Below are positions 53,653 to 63,936 of a stretch of DNA of 64,000 bases, piece after piece. A model generated the notes under the pieces. It did not search any database. It was not told the DNA's origin and worked only from the letters and a program-made list of their open reading frames with translations. The stretch covers positions 62,001-126,000 of the forward strand of contig AP026157.1 in NCBI GenBank assembly GCA_030295235.1, written 5' to 3'. The position numbers and the translations under genes were made by a program. This DNA comes from Fistulifera solaris. Taxonomy: Eukaryota > Bacillariophyta > Bacillariophyceae > Naviculales > Stauroneidaceae. The stretch's first letter is position 1. Each line of letters begins with the position of its first letter.

Positions 53653-55059
53653 CTACAATTCATCGTCTGCGTGTGTGTAATTGTTCTTCCGTTGCGAAAG
53701 CTCCTCCGCATCCATCGTGATCACTTTTTCCGTGTCTCTGACATGCGTTTTCACAGTCGTCGCCGTTCTCTGGGACGGCAACCAGCGTGTCTCCATTCGC
53801 ATGGATTCTTCCATAAGCAGCTCCTCGTCTTCGATATCAGCCGTCATGGGATTGACACCTTCTCCGACCGTTTCTTTGTAAAGATCGCACGCCAGGGCTC
53901 GTTGTTCCGCACTTTCGGAATATTCGCCTTGTTGAAATAGCAATTGCGCCAAATTGAAATGGACATCGGCCAAGTATCTCCGATCGTCGGATGTTGTATA
54001 CGAACGAATCGCTTGCCGCAAATGCATTTCGGCCAAAACGAGTTCGTTGGTCGACAAGTAGAGGGATCCCAGGGTCGCATGCAAGTCTCCAACGTATCCA
54101 AGGTCCATTTCGTACGCTGCCGACGATGCCGTGGGATCATCGGATGATTCTGTGAGGAGCTCATTGTATTCGTGCAAGGCATCTTGATACATTTGAATGC
54201 TTTCTCGCCACTCGTCACCAACGACTGGCAAAGCTTGTTGCTGAAGCAGAGCCGCATCCACTAAATCCTGTCGTTGATAAAAGTCCATGGCTTGGTGATA
54301 CGATTGTTTGGCCGAATCGTATTGTCCCAATTGGAGGTACAAATCCGCTTGACTGTAGAGTGCCTGTGCGTAATAATACGACATTTCTTCCTCATCTTTG
54401 CCTTCCGCCTCATAATACGTCAACACGGGCTGCAAGGCTTGTAATGCGACATCAAATTGTCCCAATAATGTCGCGGCCGTTGCCACATTGTGCCACGCCG
54501 TGACACGTTGTTGTTGCACGATCTGATACTCTTCATGCGAGCTTTCTAGTTTCGACAGGGATGGCTCCAAATACTGAACCAATCCTTCGTGTAACAATTC
54601 ATAGCCCTGCAACGGATCCCCTTTCTCGGTCCAATAAACACCTTGTTGAATACACACCATGGCGTAGCCAATCGAGATCCACGGATCATCGTTGTCTTGT
54701 AAAGCCGCCCGGTACAGTTGTTTCGACTGTTCCCACGCCTCGAACATTGCTTGTTCGTACGTTGGCTCACTTCCTTCTTGCTGTTGCAACATCATGTAAT
54801 ACGTTTCTCCCAATTGAAAATACAAAGCCGCAAGACGATCCTCTTGTTCGGTCGACAATTCAATGGCTTTTTGAAAGGCTTGTACGGCTTGCGGCAATGC
54901 AGCTTGCTGTTGATACTGGAGAGCCAATTCGGTGTAATGTTCCGTTTGATCTTGCTTGGATAGCAACGGTGGTTGTTGTGTGTCATCCGCGGAAGAGCCG
55001 TATACGACGAAAGGATGGAGGATTCCTAGCAACAACCCCAGAAACCGTAAAATCTTCAT
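53653..55059 (-). CDS. TPR protein 2 with signal peptide (468 aa)
   Basis: Start at ATG 55057-55059 (MKILRFLGLLLGILHPFVVYG, a signal peptide with likely cleavage after YG). The body is TPR repeats: LALQYQQQAALPQAVQAFQKAIEL, ALYFQLGETYYMML, AMFEAWEQSKQLYRAAL, AWHNVATAATLLGQFDVALQALQPVL, ALYSQADLYLQLGQYDSAKQSYHQAMDFY, LHATLGSLYLSTNELVLAEMHLRQAIRSY, VHFNLAQLLFQQGEYSESAEQRALACDLY. It ends in a charged tail shared with protein 1 (GVNPM, then a threonine/lysine stretch and NNYTHADDEL versus NNYSLANDEP), so genes 1 and 2 are a recent pair. The C-terminal DEL is not a full KDEL/HDEL signal. No plastid ASAF-type motif at the signal end, so ER/secretory rather than plastid. Confidence 0.85.
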   Translation of the reverse strand: MKILRFLGLLLGILHPFVVYGSSADDTQQPPLLSKQDQTEHYTELALQYQQQAALPQAVQAFQKAIELSTEQEDRLAALYFQLGETYYMMLQQQEGSEPTYEQAMFEAWEQSKQLYRAALQDNDDPWISIGYAMVCIQQGVYWTEKGDPLQGYELLHEGLVQYLEPSLSKLESSHEEYQIVQQQRVTAWHNVATAATLLGQFDVALQALQPVLTYYEAEGKDEEEMSYYYAQALYSQADLYLQLGQYDSAKQSYHQAMDFYQRQDLVDAALLQQQALPVVGDEWRESIQMYQDALHEYNELLTESSDDPTASSAAYEMDLGYVGDLHATLGSLYLSTNELVLAEMHLRQAIRSYTTSDDRRYLADVHFNLAQLLFQQGEYSESAEQRALACDLYKETVGEGVNPMTADIEDEELLMEESMRMETRWLPSQRTATTVKTHVRDTEKVITMDAEELSQRKNNYTHADDEL

Positions 55060-55557
55060 TCTCTTCGTCCTGGCTTCTCCCACAAACACGTACACTTCCT
55101 ACGACTATTTTTACATACAGAAAGTAAAGAGAGAAAGCTTCACATAAGGACTCTCCCATTGGATGGAATGCATGCGAAACTGCAAAAAGTAACAACACAA
55201 ACGCGGCGACGATGAATGACTTTTGTGACGGCGATCACGTGACCCAGATCGCCGGCGCGCTCGTTAGAGACACGGTACGACTTATTGGTTGTATCTGTAA
55301 AAATGAAATTTTCCTTACTATAGAGTACAAAGTAGATTACTTTTTTCTACGGTGCAAAGCTATTCTCATTATTTCTCTAAGCCTTAGTTTATAGCGACAC
55401 CACGATAGAGATTCTATTCTTCGCAACGCTCACTGAGCAGAAATATTGTATTTTAAAGGTATAATAGATTCCGTAATTCAATCCCGAGACTCGAAATGTT
55501 GCCGAAGCTAGCAAGACGAACACGATGAACGTGTGGTGTGGTCCATGCCCGTACTCC
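55060..55557. other. intergenic, no gene seen
   Basis: Upstream of TPR gene 2. Contains 'gatcacgtgacccagatcgcc' (CACGTG E-box-like core at about 55235). No gene. Confidence 0.4.
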
Positions 55558-55645
55558 ATCTAGCGTCGTCGTTTTTTCTTCTTGGCTGTTTTACCAAACC
55601 CCAAATTGCGCTTTTTCTGATAAAAATGACACTCCAAGGTCCAAT
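55558..55645 (-). pseudogene. 3' relic of a TPR gene
   Basis: The minus strand reads 'CHFYQKKRNLGFGKTAKKKK' followed by Arg and a stop, almost identical to the C-terminus of TPR protein 4 (57748-58999), and the flanking 'catctagcgtcgtc' also matches. Only about 90 bp is preserved, so this is a partial duplication or the last piece of a deleted copy. Confidence 0.8.
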
Positions 55646-56064
55646 AAACAAGGTTAGACACGCTTAGTGATGCTCCTGAAGTAGTACTCCGCCTTACAAC
55701 AAGAATAGAAGTATTGGGAGGCGGAACTATGCTAAGGTTCCTCTCGACGCTTTAGACGCTTATAAAAAAGAAATGAATAATTCGTAGTAGTTACCTCTTT
55801 ATAGTCCCGTTTAAGGACAGTGGCGAATCAACCATTTTTGGGTCTTCACAAAGCTCTTTAAAAAACAACGTTTAATAATTCATCATCACCAAGTCACCGA
55901 GCAAATGACGTAAAATTCAGACGTCTGTACGAATGAGAAACGTCGTCGAAGCCTTACAAGCCAAGCGAACATAGATATTGGTGAATTTAGGACTCATGTG
56001 GAGCATTGGGCTTGTTATTCTACCTCGTGAATTTTCTTCAGTCTTTCCACAAATACCTCATAAC
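55646..56064. other. intergenic, no gene seen
   Basis: Between the TPR relic and TPR gene 3. No similarity to either gene is visible, so the rest of the relic has been lost or is beyond recognition. Confidence 0.4.
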
Positions 56065-57474
56065 TCATAATTTTTCATCTGTTCTGGATTCATCTTCAGC
56101 GGCAAGTTTAGCAGACAACTGACATGCCAACATCCGATGTTCGGCACTCTCCGGGCATTCGCCTTGCTGATCCAGCGCCATTGACAAATATAAATGCGCA
56201 ACGGCTAATTTGCGTTGACTGTCCTCTGTTGCATCATCCGAGAAGCAACCAACGGCTTGACGCAAATGCTTCTCGGCCAAGGACAATGCCTTGGTAGATA
56301 GATACATCGGACCCAAGGCGGCATGTAAATCGCCGACCGAATAGCCGCGATCATTTTCAAATGAGGCAGAAAACGTAGCTGGATCTTTCGCTTTTTGCAG
56401 TAAATCGTTGTATTCATCCAGCGCTTTTTGATGCTCTTCAATTTCCATGCGCAAATCGCTGGCGACCTCAACGTCTGATTGGAAATCCTCTATCTTTCGT
56501 TGGCGGATGATGGCGGCGACATCCGGCAGTTCCGCAAAAACACGCTGAAACACATCCCTGGCTTGCTGAAAAGACTGGGCGGCCTTGTCATACTGATCAG
56601 ATCTCAAATATAACTCCCCTTGAACCTTCAGACATTGTGCATAATCGTACATCCAAGTGTCTTTCGTTGAAAGTTTGCCCTTGGTATCTTTCTCACGACA
56701 AAACTCCAACTCGCGCTCCACGGCTTGCAAAGCATCCTCTTCTCGTTCCAGCAAAGGGCAACTGTAGCTGCCTGACGCCACGCATCCATTCGATAGTCTT
56801 GAATTTGTTGCAACTCTTCCGTCATGGGACTCGTCGCAAGCAGTTTTTGCATAGCCGGATCTATGTACTGAACCAAACCTTCTTGCAACTTAACCCAAGC
56901 TCTTTCGAGATCGCCTCGTTCCACCTCAAATTTACCTTGCCGAACGCAAAGCATTCCGTACCGGAGCGTATGCCAAGATCGTCGGGCTCTGCTTGCATCG
57001 CCCAGCGAAGTTGTTGCTCTGCTAGTAGCCAAACTCCGTACATTCGATATACCCATTGAACGTCATTCTCGACCTCCGCCATAGAGTAGTAGGTTTCACC
57101 CAACTGATCGTACACGGCGGCGATGCGACCATCGTAATTCACTGCATTCTTGTCCGTTGCTTCAAACAACGTAATCGCTTGTCGAAAGGCTTCGACCGCT
57201 TTGTGTAACGACTTTATGTCTTCTTTCTCGTGTTGATACAACATGGCCACTTCAATATACCGTTCGGCCTTTTCCACATTCGAAAGAGAAGATGGTTGCG
57301 AGATTATGGATTGGAGTTCTTGTTCTTTTGTTGTCGCTGTTGCTGCGCGATCTGTCGCATTATATCACTCCCATTATTCATCGGAAAAGCTTTAATCAAG
57401 GTCAAATGACGCCACGAACGATCTAAGTCCGTTAGCAATACAATAACAACAAGCAAAGGGCCAGAGAACTTCAT
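56065..57474 (-). pseudogene. TPR gene 3, three single-base frameshifts
   Basis: Start at ATG 57472-57474 (MKFSGPLLVVIVLLTDLDRSW, a signal peptide). The frame is lost at an AAAA run near 57323 (one base missing; the next frame gives 'EQELQSIISQPSSLSNVEKAERYIEVAMLY'), again near 56983 ('AEPDD' continues as 'SWHTLRYGMLCVRQGKF'), and again near 56768, where 'AWRQAATVAL' continues as 'LLEREEDALQAVEREL'. All three equal loss of one base and each restores strong similarity to TPR protein 4. The last 230 codons are intact (YDYAQCLKVQGELYLRSDQYDKAAQSFQQA, LGPMYLSTKALSLAEKHLRQA, HLYLSMALDQQGECPESAEHRMLACQL). Either a recent pseudogene or a gene with three assembly deletions. Confidence 0.7.
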
Positions 57475-57747
57475 TTTTTCGTAAAGCGAACATCCGAAAC
57501 TTCGGGATGCTGAGAAAAATGAGAGGAAAGCACGAACTCGACATGATGCGAATCCAAGAAATTCGAATGAAAAGTGACGTCGTTCGCGGCGAAAAGGACG
57601 AGGCAAACGCGTCCGCCATTCGGCATATAATTACATGGCACATCGCAAGCCGACTCGCGCGCAAGGTACATAAGCGCATATAGTTCTTCGACTTTACACT
57701 AGCTAGAAAAGAAAGTTAATGCGGTCCATGTATGCAGTGTAGCCCAT

Positions 57748-58999
57748 CTAGCGTCGTCCTTTTTTCTTCTTGGTTGTTTGACCAAAGCCCAAATTGCGCT
57801 TTTTCTGATAGAAGTGGCAGGCCAAGGCCCGATGTTCCGCACTCTCGGCGTTTTGACCTTGGCGATTCAGCGTGATGGACAAATTCATGTGAACGTCGCC
57901 CAATTCGCGACGACTCTTGTCGTCGATGACTTGGTTCGACAATCTGGGTAGGGCTTGACGCAAATGCGTTTCCGCCAAGTCCAATTCGTTCTTCATCACA
58001 TACATCCAACCCATTGCGGCAAGTATTTTACCAATATTATTGCCAGTCGCACTTTCATAATAGGCTGTCGCCATAACCGAGTCTTTCGTTTTTTGCAGCA
58101 ACTCGTTGTATTTGTCCAATTCCTTCTGATGTAATTCCAATTGTTCTCGCATCAGTTTGGCATTTTCGACGTCCGGTAGTGGTACATGCTCGTATCGTTC
58201 TCGCGCGACATTGACGGCATCCGGCTGTTCCGCAAACAAGCGTTGATAGTACTCCCGGGCTTTCTGAAAGGATATTTGTGCTTCCACAAACTGATCAAAC
58301 TTCATGTACAAATCGCCCTGCGAATACAGAGCCTGTGCGTAGTTGTGCAAGGAATCGTCCTGAGATGATAACTCGTCCTTGGCCTCTTGTTGACGATAAT
58401 ACTGTAACGCGGGTTCCAAAGCTCGCAAGGAATCCTTAAGTCGTCTCAATCTCATGGCAATATCGGAAGCCACTTGCCACGCACCAAATCGCTGTTTTTG
58501 AAATAATTTCAAATCCTCCGTCAAAGGATTTGTCGCTCGCAGTTGCTCCAAGGCCGGATCCACATACTGCGTTAATCCGGTTTCCAGAAAAGTCCAGGCT
58601 TTGGTGAAATCGGATTCATCCATAAAATATTTCCCTTGTCGTACGACAATCCTACCATATCGAAGCCTATGCCATGAATTGTCGGGTTCCGCTTCCATCG
58701 CGATGCGAAAGTGCTGTTTCGATAATTCCCAGGCTTCGTACATCTTGGGTTCCCATCGATCGTCGTCTTGTAAGAACAATTTATGGTATGTTTCCCCCAA
58801 AACACCATAAATACTACCAATCCGACTAACATTTTTGTCGTCCAGAGAAGAATAATGAATCGCTTCTAGCAATGCGTCGACGGCTTGGGGAAAGGAAGCT
58901 TCGTGTTTATACAACATGCCCAAGTTCAACAATAATTCTGCTTTTTCCGGATTCGAACCAGCTTGAGCAAAAAGCCGGAGAAAAGCCGGAGAACTTCAT
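57748..58999 (-). CDS. TPR protein 4, signal-peptide end disrupted
   Basis: The body is open from about 58965 to 57748 with TPR repeats: LLNLGMLYKHEASFPQAVDALLEAI, IGSIYGVLGETYHKLFL, MYEAWELSKQHFRIAMEAEPDNSWHRLRYGRIVVRQGKYF, YAQALYSQGDLYMKFDQFVEAQISFQKAREYY, MGWMYVMKNELDLAETHLRQALP, VHMNLSITLNRQGQNAESAEHRALACHFY, tail TTKKKKGRR. The ATG at 58997-58999 starts MKFSGF, as in TPR gene 3, but an 11-bp direct repeat (aaaagccggag, about 58972-58991) puts it out of frame with the body. Its upstream region resembles that of TPR gene 3 (ccggcatgctgagaa / cgggatgctgagaaa; 'attcgaatgaaaagtga'), so promoter and gene were duplicated together. Without the signal peptide the product could be cytosolic. Confidence 0.7.
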
Positions 59000-59283
59000 T
59001 CTTTCGTAATACAAGCAACCGCAACACCGGCATGCTGAGAAGAATGAGAGGAAAGCACAGAAACCTCATTGTTGCGAACCATCCAGGATATTCGAATGAA
59101 AAGTGAAGTTGTTCGCGAAAATCTTTTGAGCTTTTACAACGTCGCCTTTTACCAATGTCGTATCGTGTCCAGCACATGTTCGTAACATGTCGCGGTTCGC
59201 GAAAAACTTTAGAGAGGGGCAGGTAACATTAAAATGCTCCGACTCATTCAATGAACTTTGACTTGTTGTTGTGATTGAAGAAA

Positions 59284-60697
59284 ATGAAGCTAGTCCATCT
59301 TTTATTCTTTGTGATTGTTCTCCAAACGACTGGGACGCCACAGTGGCGTCGTCGTCCATTCTTCCCTCGTACGAGGGAGTTCTGTGCAGGAAAATGATGA
59401 TTCCTCGCATCAAAGACAAGAAATTGAACACCAGCTTTCGCAATCGTCACTTTCTAACTCAGAACAAGCCGAACTGTACGTAGAGCTGGCAGGCTTACAT
59501 CAAACGGCAGATTCATTTCACGAGGCGATCAAGGCCTTTCAACAAGCGATTCGTTTGTACGATGATGATGACTCTTCGAACGAAGAGCACGTCGCGACTC
59601 TGTATTCTGACTTGGGGGAGACGTATTTAATGTTGTTGCTATCGGGCGTCGAAGATGCATCAAAAGTCACGAATTGGGAAACAGCCATGCACGATGCGTG
59701 GGAACAATCCAAACGACGGTACCGCTCCGCCATGCAACATCAAGAAGATCCGCTACTATCACTCCAATACGCTTCGGTGTGTTTGCTTCAGGGAATGTAT
59801 TGTACCGAGCATGGAGAGCCAATGCGGGGATGGGAATTGATACAAGAAGGACAGGCTCATTGTAGCGATCCGAGCTTGCCGATGTTTCTCTCTGAGGAGG
59901 AAATGCGAAACTTGCAACACAATCGACTCGCGGCGTGGACGTATGCGTCCAAGGCCGCCAATGTGTTGAGAAAGTTCGATGCGGCTTTGCAAGCCCTGCA
60001 GCCCGTGATGGAGTATTATCGCGGAGAACTTGAACATCGCGATACAACCAAGGACGATCCCATGTTTTATCATGACTACGCCGGGCAGTGTCTGGGTCAG
60101 GGGGATTATTATTTGCAACTGGGACAATACAACCAAGCGAAAGAGTCGTATGCACAAGCGATGCAATTGTATCAAAAGCATTGCGTCGAACATCCAAATG
60201 CTCCCAAGTTGCATCATACACTACAACGTGCACTCGATGTCGGCGAAATGGAAGCGATTCAAGAACAAATCCTACTCTTCCAAGGCGCTTTGAAAGAGTA
60301 CGACGAATTGTTGCAAGAAGAAGGGGAACCGGCAAAATTTGATTCTTCGCACGAAAGCGCTCTTGGCTTCACAGTTGGCGACCTATTGCATGGCCGTCTG
60401 GCCTCCTTGTATACGTCCGCGAGTGAACCAGTCTTGGCCGAAGTGCATTGGCGTCAAGCCCTGCTGTTTTTTACAACTATCGCGCCAGACAATAAGATTC
60501 GAAAATACTTGGCGGCCGAATTACATTTCAACTTGTCTCAATCGCTGTGGGAGCAGGGAAAGTACGAAGAGAGTATGAAGCAGCGGATTTTGGCTTGTCA
60601 GCTTTATCAAGAAATACTAGGAGAAGGCGTCAATCCTTTGATGACCAGATTTGACGGAAACGAAATCGTTGTCAGTGCAGAAGACACGATGATGTGA
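59284..60697 (+). CDS. TPR protein 5, plus strand, 5' end uncertain
   Basis: ATG at 59284 opens a signal peptide (MKLVHLLFFVIVLQTTG), but that frame stops near 59400. The body is in the next frame from about 59390: LSQSSLSNSEQAELYVELAGLHQTADSFHEAIKAFQQAIRLY, VATLYSDLGETYLMLLL, AMHDAWEQSKRRYRSAM, RLAAWTYASKAANVLRKFDAALQALQPVM, YAGQCLGQGDYYLQLGQYNQAKESYAQAMQLY, RLASLYTSASEPVLAEVHWRQALLFF, LHFNLSQSLWEQGKYEESMKQRILACQLY, GEGVNPL. The two are joined either by one base too many in the interval or by a very short intron near the palindrome at 59364-59377. It is the only TPR copy on the plus strand; its end (GEGVNPLMTR) is closest to proteins 1 and 2. Confidence 0.75.
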
Positions 60698-61352
60698 TTT
60701 TGCGCGTTTGTTGGAAAAGATTCTTCCTTTGCCGATGTTTTCTCGATGGTCAATTGTCGAATCTTCCATTATCTCGATGACGCAAGTCGCTATACTGAGC
60801 GATCTTGTGATAATTGAGTTTTTATTCACCTCTCTCTATTGTCTCATTTCAATGTAGCAAGTTTTCGAAATAAATTGAGACGATAAGGCTCGAGAAGGAG
60901 AGCTTTTTTTTAAAAATCGGTGACAAAGCTCTCGGTTTTTTCTTTCCTCGTCGTATTCCTCGCTAGCCGGTTCGTCCTCCGCGTGCGCCCTCCTTTGACA
61001 AAAGGGATGCCGCGATTTCTATGAGGAAAAGTAGTTCTGTCGATCGTTTGATGATTCGTTGTTGCTGCTGCAGACGAGAGCGATGCGAGGTGGTATACAC
61101 CTCTCTTATTTTGCTGTTTGACGTCGCTGCGCGTGAGTTTTTCTATAATGCGATAAAGGTGCCGGAACGACGTCGTGTATGATCGCGCGCCGGCTCGCGG
61201 AACAGTCCGTCCGTTGCACGCTTTTGTTCGCCGTGTTGCGTTTCGTGTTTCGTCGTCGTCATTTCGCCGTCATTCTTTATTTATTTGCCGCGTCGTCGTA
61301 TTGTTGGCATTTTTCATTCTCTTCCTTGTCTTGAACGTCATTCATCGAATTG
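60698..61352. other. intergenic, promoter region of the CRAL-TRIO gene
   Basis: About 650 bp, with CG-rich 'gatcgcgcgccggctcgcgg' near 61181 and pyrimidine-rich sequence just before the next start. No gene supported; a 73-codon plus-strand ORF here (61175-61396) is Arg/Phe/Ser-rich and not conserved. Confidence 0.4.
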
Positions 61353-62380
61353 ATGATTGCAACAGCAGTTCCCCTTTCTTCTTTTTTTTACTCTGAAAAC
61401 ATAATGCCGGTGCGCACGACATCATTAATGCGCGGACGCGTCAATGCTGTCACCAATGATGTGTACGCATCGCCGACGAAAACGCGCAAGGCCGTCGTCG
61501 TGAAGGCGAGTAGCGTTCGTACGTTACGGACATTCTCGTCGTCCCTGTCGACATCTCCTGCGCCGTCCATGGAAGAATTCTTGGGATACGAAGCGAATTT
61601 GTTTCCGCCGCAACAAGAATATACAGCCTGTATCGAATTGTGGCATTCACTACAAGAAGAGGAACGAGACCAATTGACCGACCTGCAAATGATGGTCCGG
61701 TTTTATCGCGCCACCAAAGGTCATGCGACATTACAACAATTGCGACTCGCGTTACAATGGCGTCGTGACTTCCAAGTCGACGCCTTGTGTCGAATGCAGG
61801 ATCCCTTTGCGCAAATTTTAAGAAAAGAAAATGCCACGGGCAAGATCTATGTGCGAGGGTATGACAAACAAGGCCGGGCTTTAGTCTACATGCGTCCGGC
61901 GCGCGAAAATACCCAGAATGAACACGATCAAATGCGGCACCTTGTGTACAACTTGGAAAAAGCGATTGCGTGTACGCGCCGCGAATCCGCTCGGAGAGGA
62001 AAGTTACTGGAAAAAATCATACTACTGATTGACTACGAAGGCTGGTCGTTATCGAATGCCCCACCCATGTCGACCACGAAAGCCACCTTGCACATATTGC
62101 AACACATGTATCCGGAACGCATGTACCGGGCCTTTTGTTTGCATCCCCCTTTGATTTTTCGGGCGTTTTGGAATATGGTCCGGCCGTTTATTGATCCGGT
62201 CACCAAGGAAAAAATTGTCTTTGTCACGGCAGGGAAAACACAACAGCAATTGTGGTCCTTAATGACCGATCATCAGCAAGATTTGAAACGGGCGCGGGTG
62301 GGACCTTGTCACCACAGGATTTTGATTCCGCACAGTATTTGCAATTGCCATTGGAGGAAGCCTTTCCGACGCGAAAGTAA
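61353..62380 (+). CDS. CRAL-TRIO (Sec14-like) lipid-binding protein, 3' frameshift
   Basis: Putative phospholipid/lipophile transfer protein. Ser/Thr-rich N-terminal extension (about res 1-70) with possible starts at 61353 and 61404 (MPVRTTSL). A CRAL-TRIO N-terminal helical domain follows (LTDLQMMVRFYRATKGHATLQQLRLALQWRRDF). The lipid-binding domain is YVRGYDKQGRALVYMRP, HLVYNLEKAIACT, ILLIDYEGWSLSNAPPM, ILQHMYPERMYRAFCLHPPLIFRAFWNMVRPFIDP and KIVFV, in standard order. Near 62300 one base is missing in a G run: the expected ending 'GGTLSPQDFDSAQYLQLPLEEAF' to a TAA at 62378-62380 is in the other frame, while the uncorrected frame runs on with unrelated residues to 62411. Ligand unknown. Confidence 0.85.
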
Positions 62381-62418
62381 GTTAGTAGTAAATGTATGTT
62401 ATTATTTGTAATGTTTTT

Positions 62419-63129
62419 TTATAATTGCGCGGCCGCTGCCGCATCGACGATCCACGTGACACTTTGTTGAGGCGTCACGGCACCACAGGGGAACGGAGCC
62501 GGATCTCTCATGGTGACCGTCGCCGTTCGTATACCGCCATCACTGTCGTCCAATTGTACGTTCTGAAAGATTTGTGACAAGACGGGTGCTTTGGCCGAGC
62601 CGGCTCCGACAAAGATGACGTGTTGCGTTGCTTGCAGTGCTTTCAATGTCAAGGTAATGCGGTGCGGTGGGGGTTTGGGGGAATCTACAATGGCATCGAC
62701 TTGTTGCGAAGAATGCAACAAAGCGTGCTGCGGAAATAACGAGCAGGTGTGTCCATCTTCTCCAAATCCCAAGACGGCCAAATCCAAGCCTGCATGTGGA
62801 AGTTGTTGTTGTTCATAATCGCGAGCACACGCGTGGGGATCTTCCAACAAATGTTCATTGATGCCATGAATGCGTTCGGCAGGAATGTGTTGCAAACACG
62901 CCCGCAAAGCCCCGAGATTCGAATCGGGATGCGTCGATGGAACACAGCGTTCATCGGCCAAATAAATATGCCATTGCCATTCCGGACGTAAGCTTAATAA
63001 AGAAGGAAGCGAACCACCCGAGAGAGCGACATGTTCGATGGATCGTTTCTCCAACTCTTGCGTGAGACATGAGGCAATTTCTTGTTTCGTAGGAACAACG
63101 AACAGTGTGGCGGTACGAGGCGATGCCAT
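62419..63129 (-). CDS. PGL: 6-phosphogluconolactonase
   Basis: Hydrolyses 6-phosphogluconolactone to 6-phosphogluconate, the second step of the oxidative pentose phosphate pathway. The start is placed at ATG 63127-63129 (MASPRTATLFVV); the longer open frame upstream begins with a non-ATG codon. The product of 236 residues is the normal size of the free-standing enzyme. Signatures: VALSGGSLPSLL (phosphate-binding loop), WHIYLADERCVPSTHPDSNLGAL (DERxVP motif), DLAVLGFGEDGHTCSLFP (catalytic-site GxxxDGHxxSLFP with its Asp and His), PPHRITLTLKAL, and HVIFVGAGSAK. No targeting peptide from this start, so cytosolic; an upstream hydrophobic segment (SFAVVALLAFFPILSFIEA) would matter only with a further exon. 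It converges with the CRAL-TRIO gene, the stops 40 bp apart. Confidence 0.93.
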   Translation of the reverse strand: MASPRTATLFVVPTKQEIASCLTQELEKRSIEHVALSGGSLPSLLSLRPEWQWHIYLADERCVPSTHPDSNLGALRACLQHIPAERIHGINEHLLEDPHACARDYEQQQLPHAGLDLAVLGFGEDGHTCSLFPQHALLHSSQQVDAIVDSPKPPPHRITLTLKALQATQHVIFVGAGSAKAPVLSQIFQNVQLDDSDGGIRTATVTMRDPAPFPCGAVTPQQSVTWIVDAAAAAQL

Positions 63130-63936
63130 AGTCAATACTGTTGATAAAGCAGCTTCAATGAACGATAGGATAGGAAAGAAAGCAAGTAGAGCAACAACAG
63201 CAAACGATACTCGTATAGACTGCGAAGAGTTTCGATCGAAAAAGACGCGCGAGTTTTTTTTGGAGTGTTGGTTGCATCCCTCATTCGTTCGTGACCACAC
63301 TTCATTCAAGGGTTTGACGTCATCAATAACAGTCACGCAACGGTGGTACACTGTTGTATGGCAATGGACAACGTTCAACGTCCATTTCACACGGATCAAG
63401 TGAACAACAAACAACAAACACGTATTCTCTTCTTGGCAAGAGGCAAGATTTCTGACTTTGTACTCCGCAAAGCCGTAAGTTGAGTCCTACTGGAATTAGA
63501 AGCGATCCAAGATTCCCGGTCGAATGAATCATCTTGCCCTAAATAAGCCCTCTTTAGTGTGATGACGTGTTCATCTCCACAGGATGAAAACTTTATAGAA
63601 ACGTCTATCATTGGCCTTTTCCTACAAGAAATGGAAAATTCAGTCAAATGTCGAAAAAGCATCTGCATTTCAGGAAAATTAGGAATAAATATGATACTAA
63701 ACAAATAATGATACTCCCATTCATTCCATTCAACCGTTACAAACGATACACAGTTCGTCATCACGGCAAGAATGTGTGACAGGAGAAGCTTACGTGAGCG
63801 CAACAAGCAAGAACGAACCAAGATAGAATGATCAAAGCCAACAGATCCAAAATATCCAAAAGATGAGCTCACAAAATCAAATCTTGTGCCAAAATCAAAC
63901 ACACACCAGCATAACAGACACGAACATAACACCGTC
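63130..63936. other. divergent intergenic region
   Basis: About 800 bp between the 6-phosphogluconolactonase start and the edge gene. A 197-codon minus-strand ORF (63396-63989) lies here but runs antisense across the edge gene's signal peptide and has irregular Cys/Ser/Phe-rich composition; I take it as spurious. Confidence 0.45.

Noticed and set aside
53348-53680. 110-codon plus-strand ORF with a hydrophobic stretch
   Set aside because: Overlaps the 3' end of TPR gene 2, has irregular composition and no similarity. Insufficient support.
58940-58975. tRNA-like 'ggttcgaatcc' box on the minus strand
   Set aside because: It lies in the coding N-terminus of TPR gene 4 and has no matching acceptor or anticodon arms.
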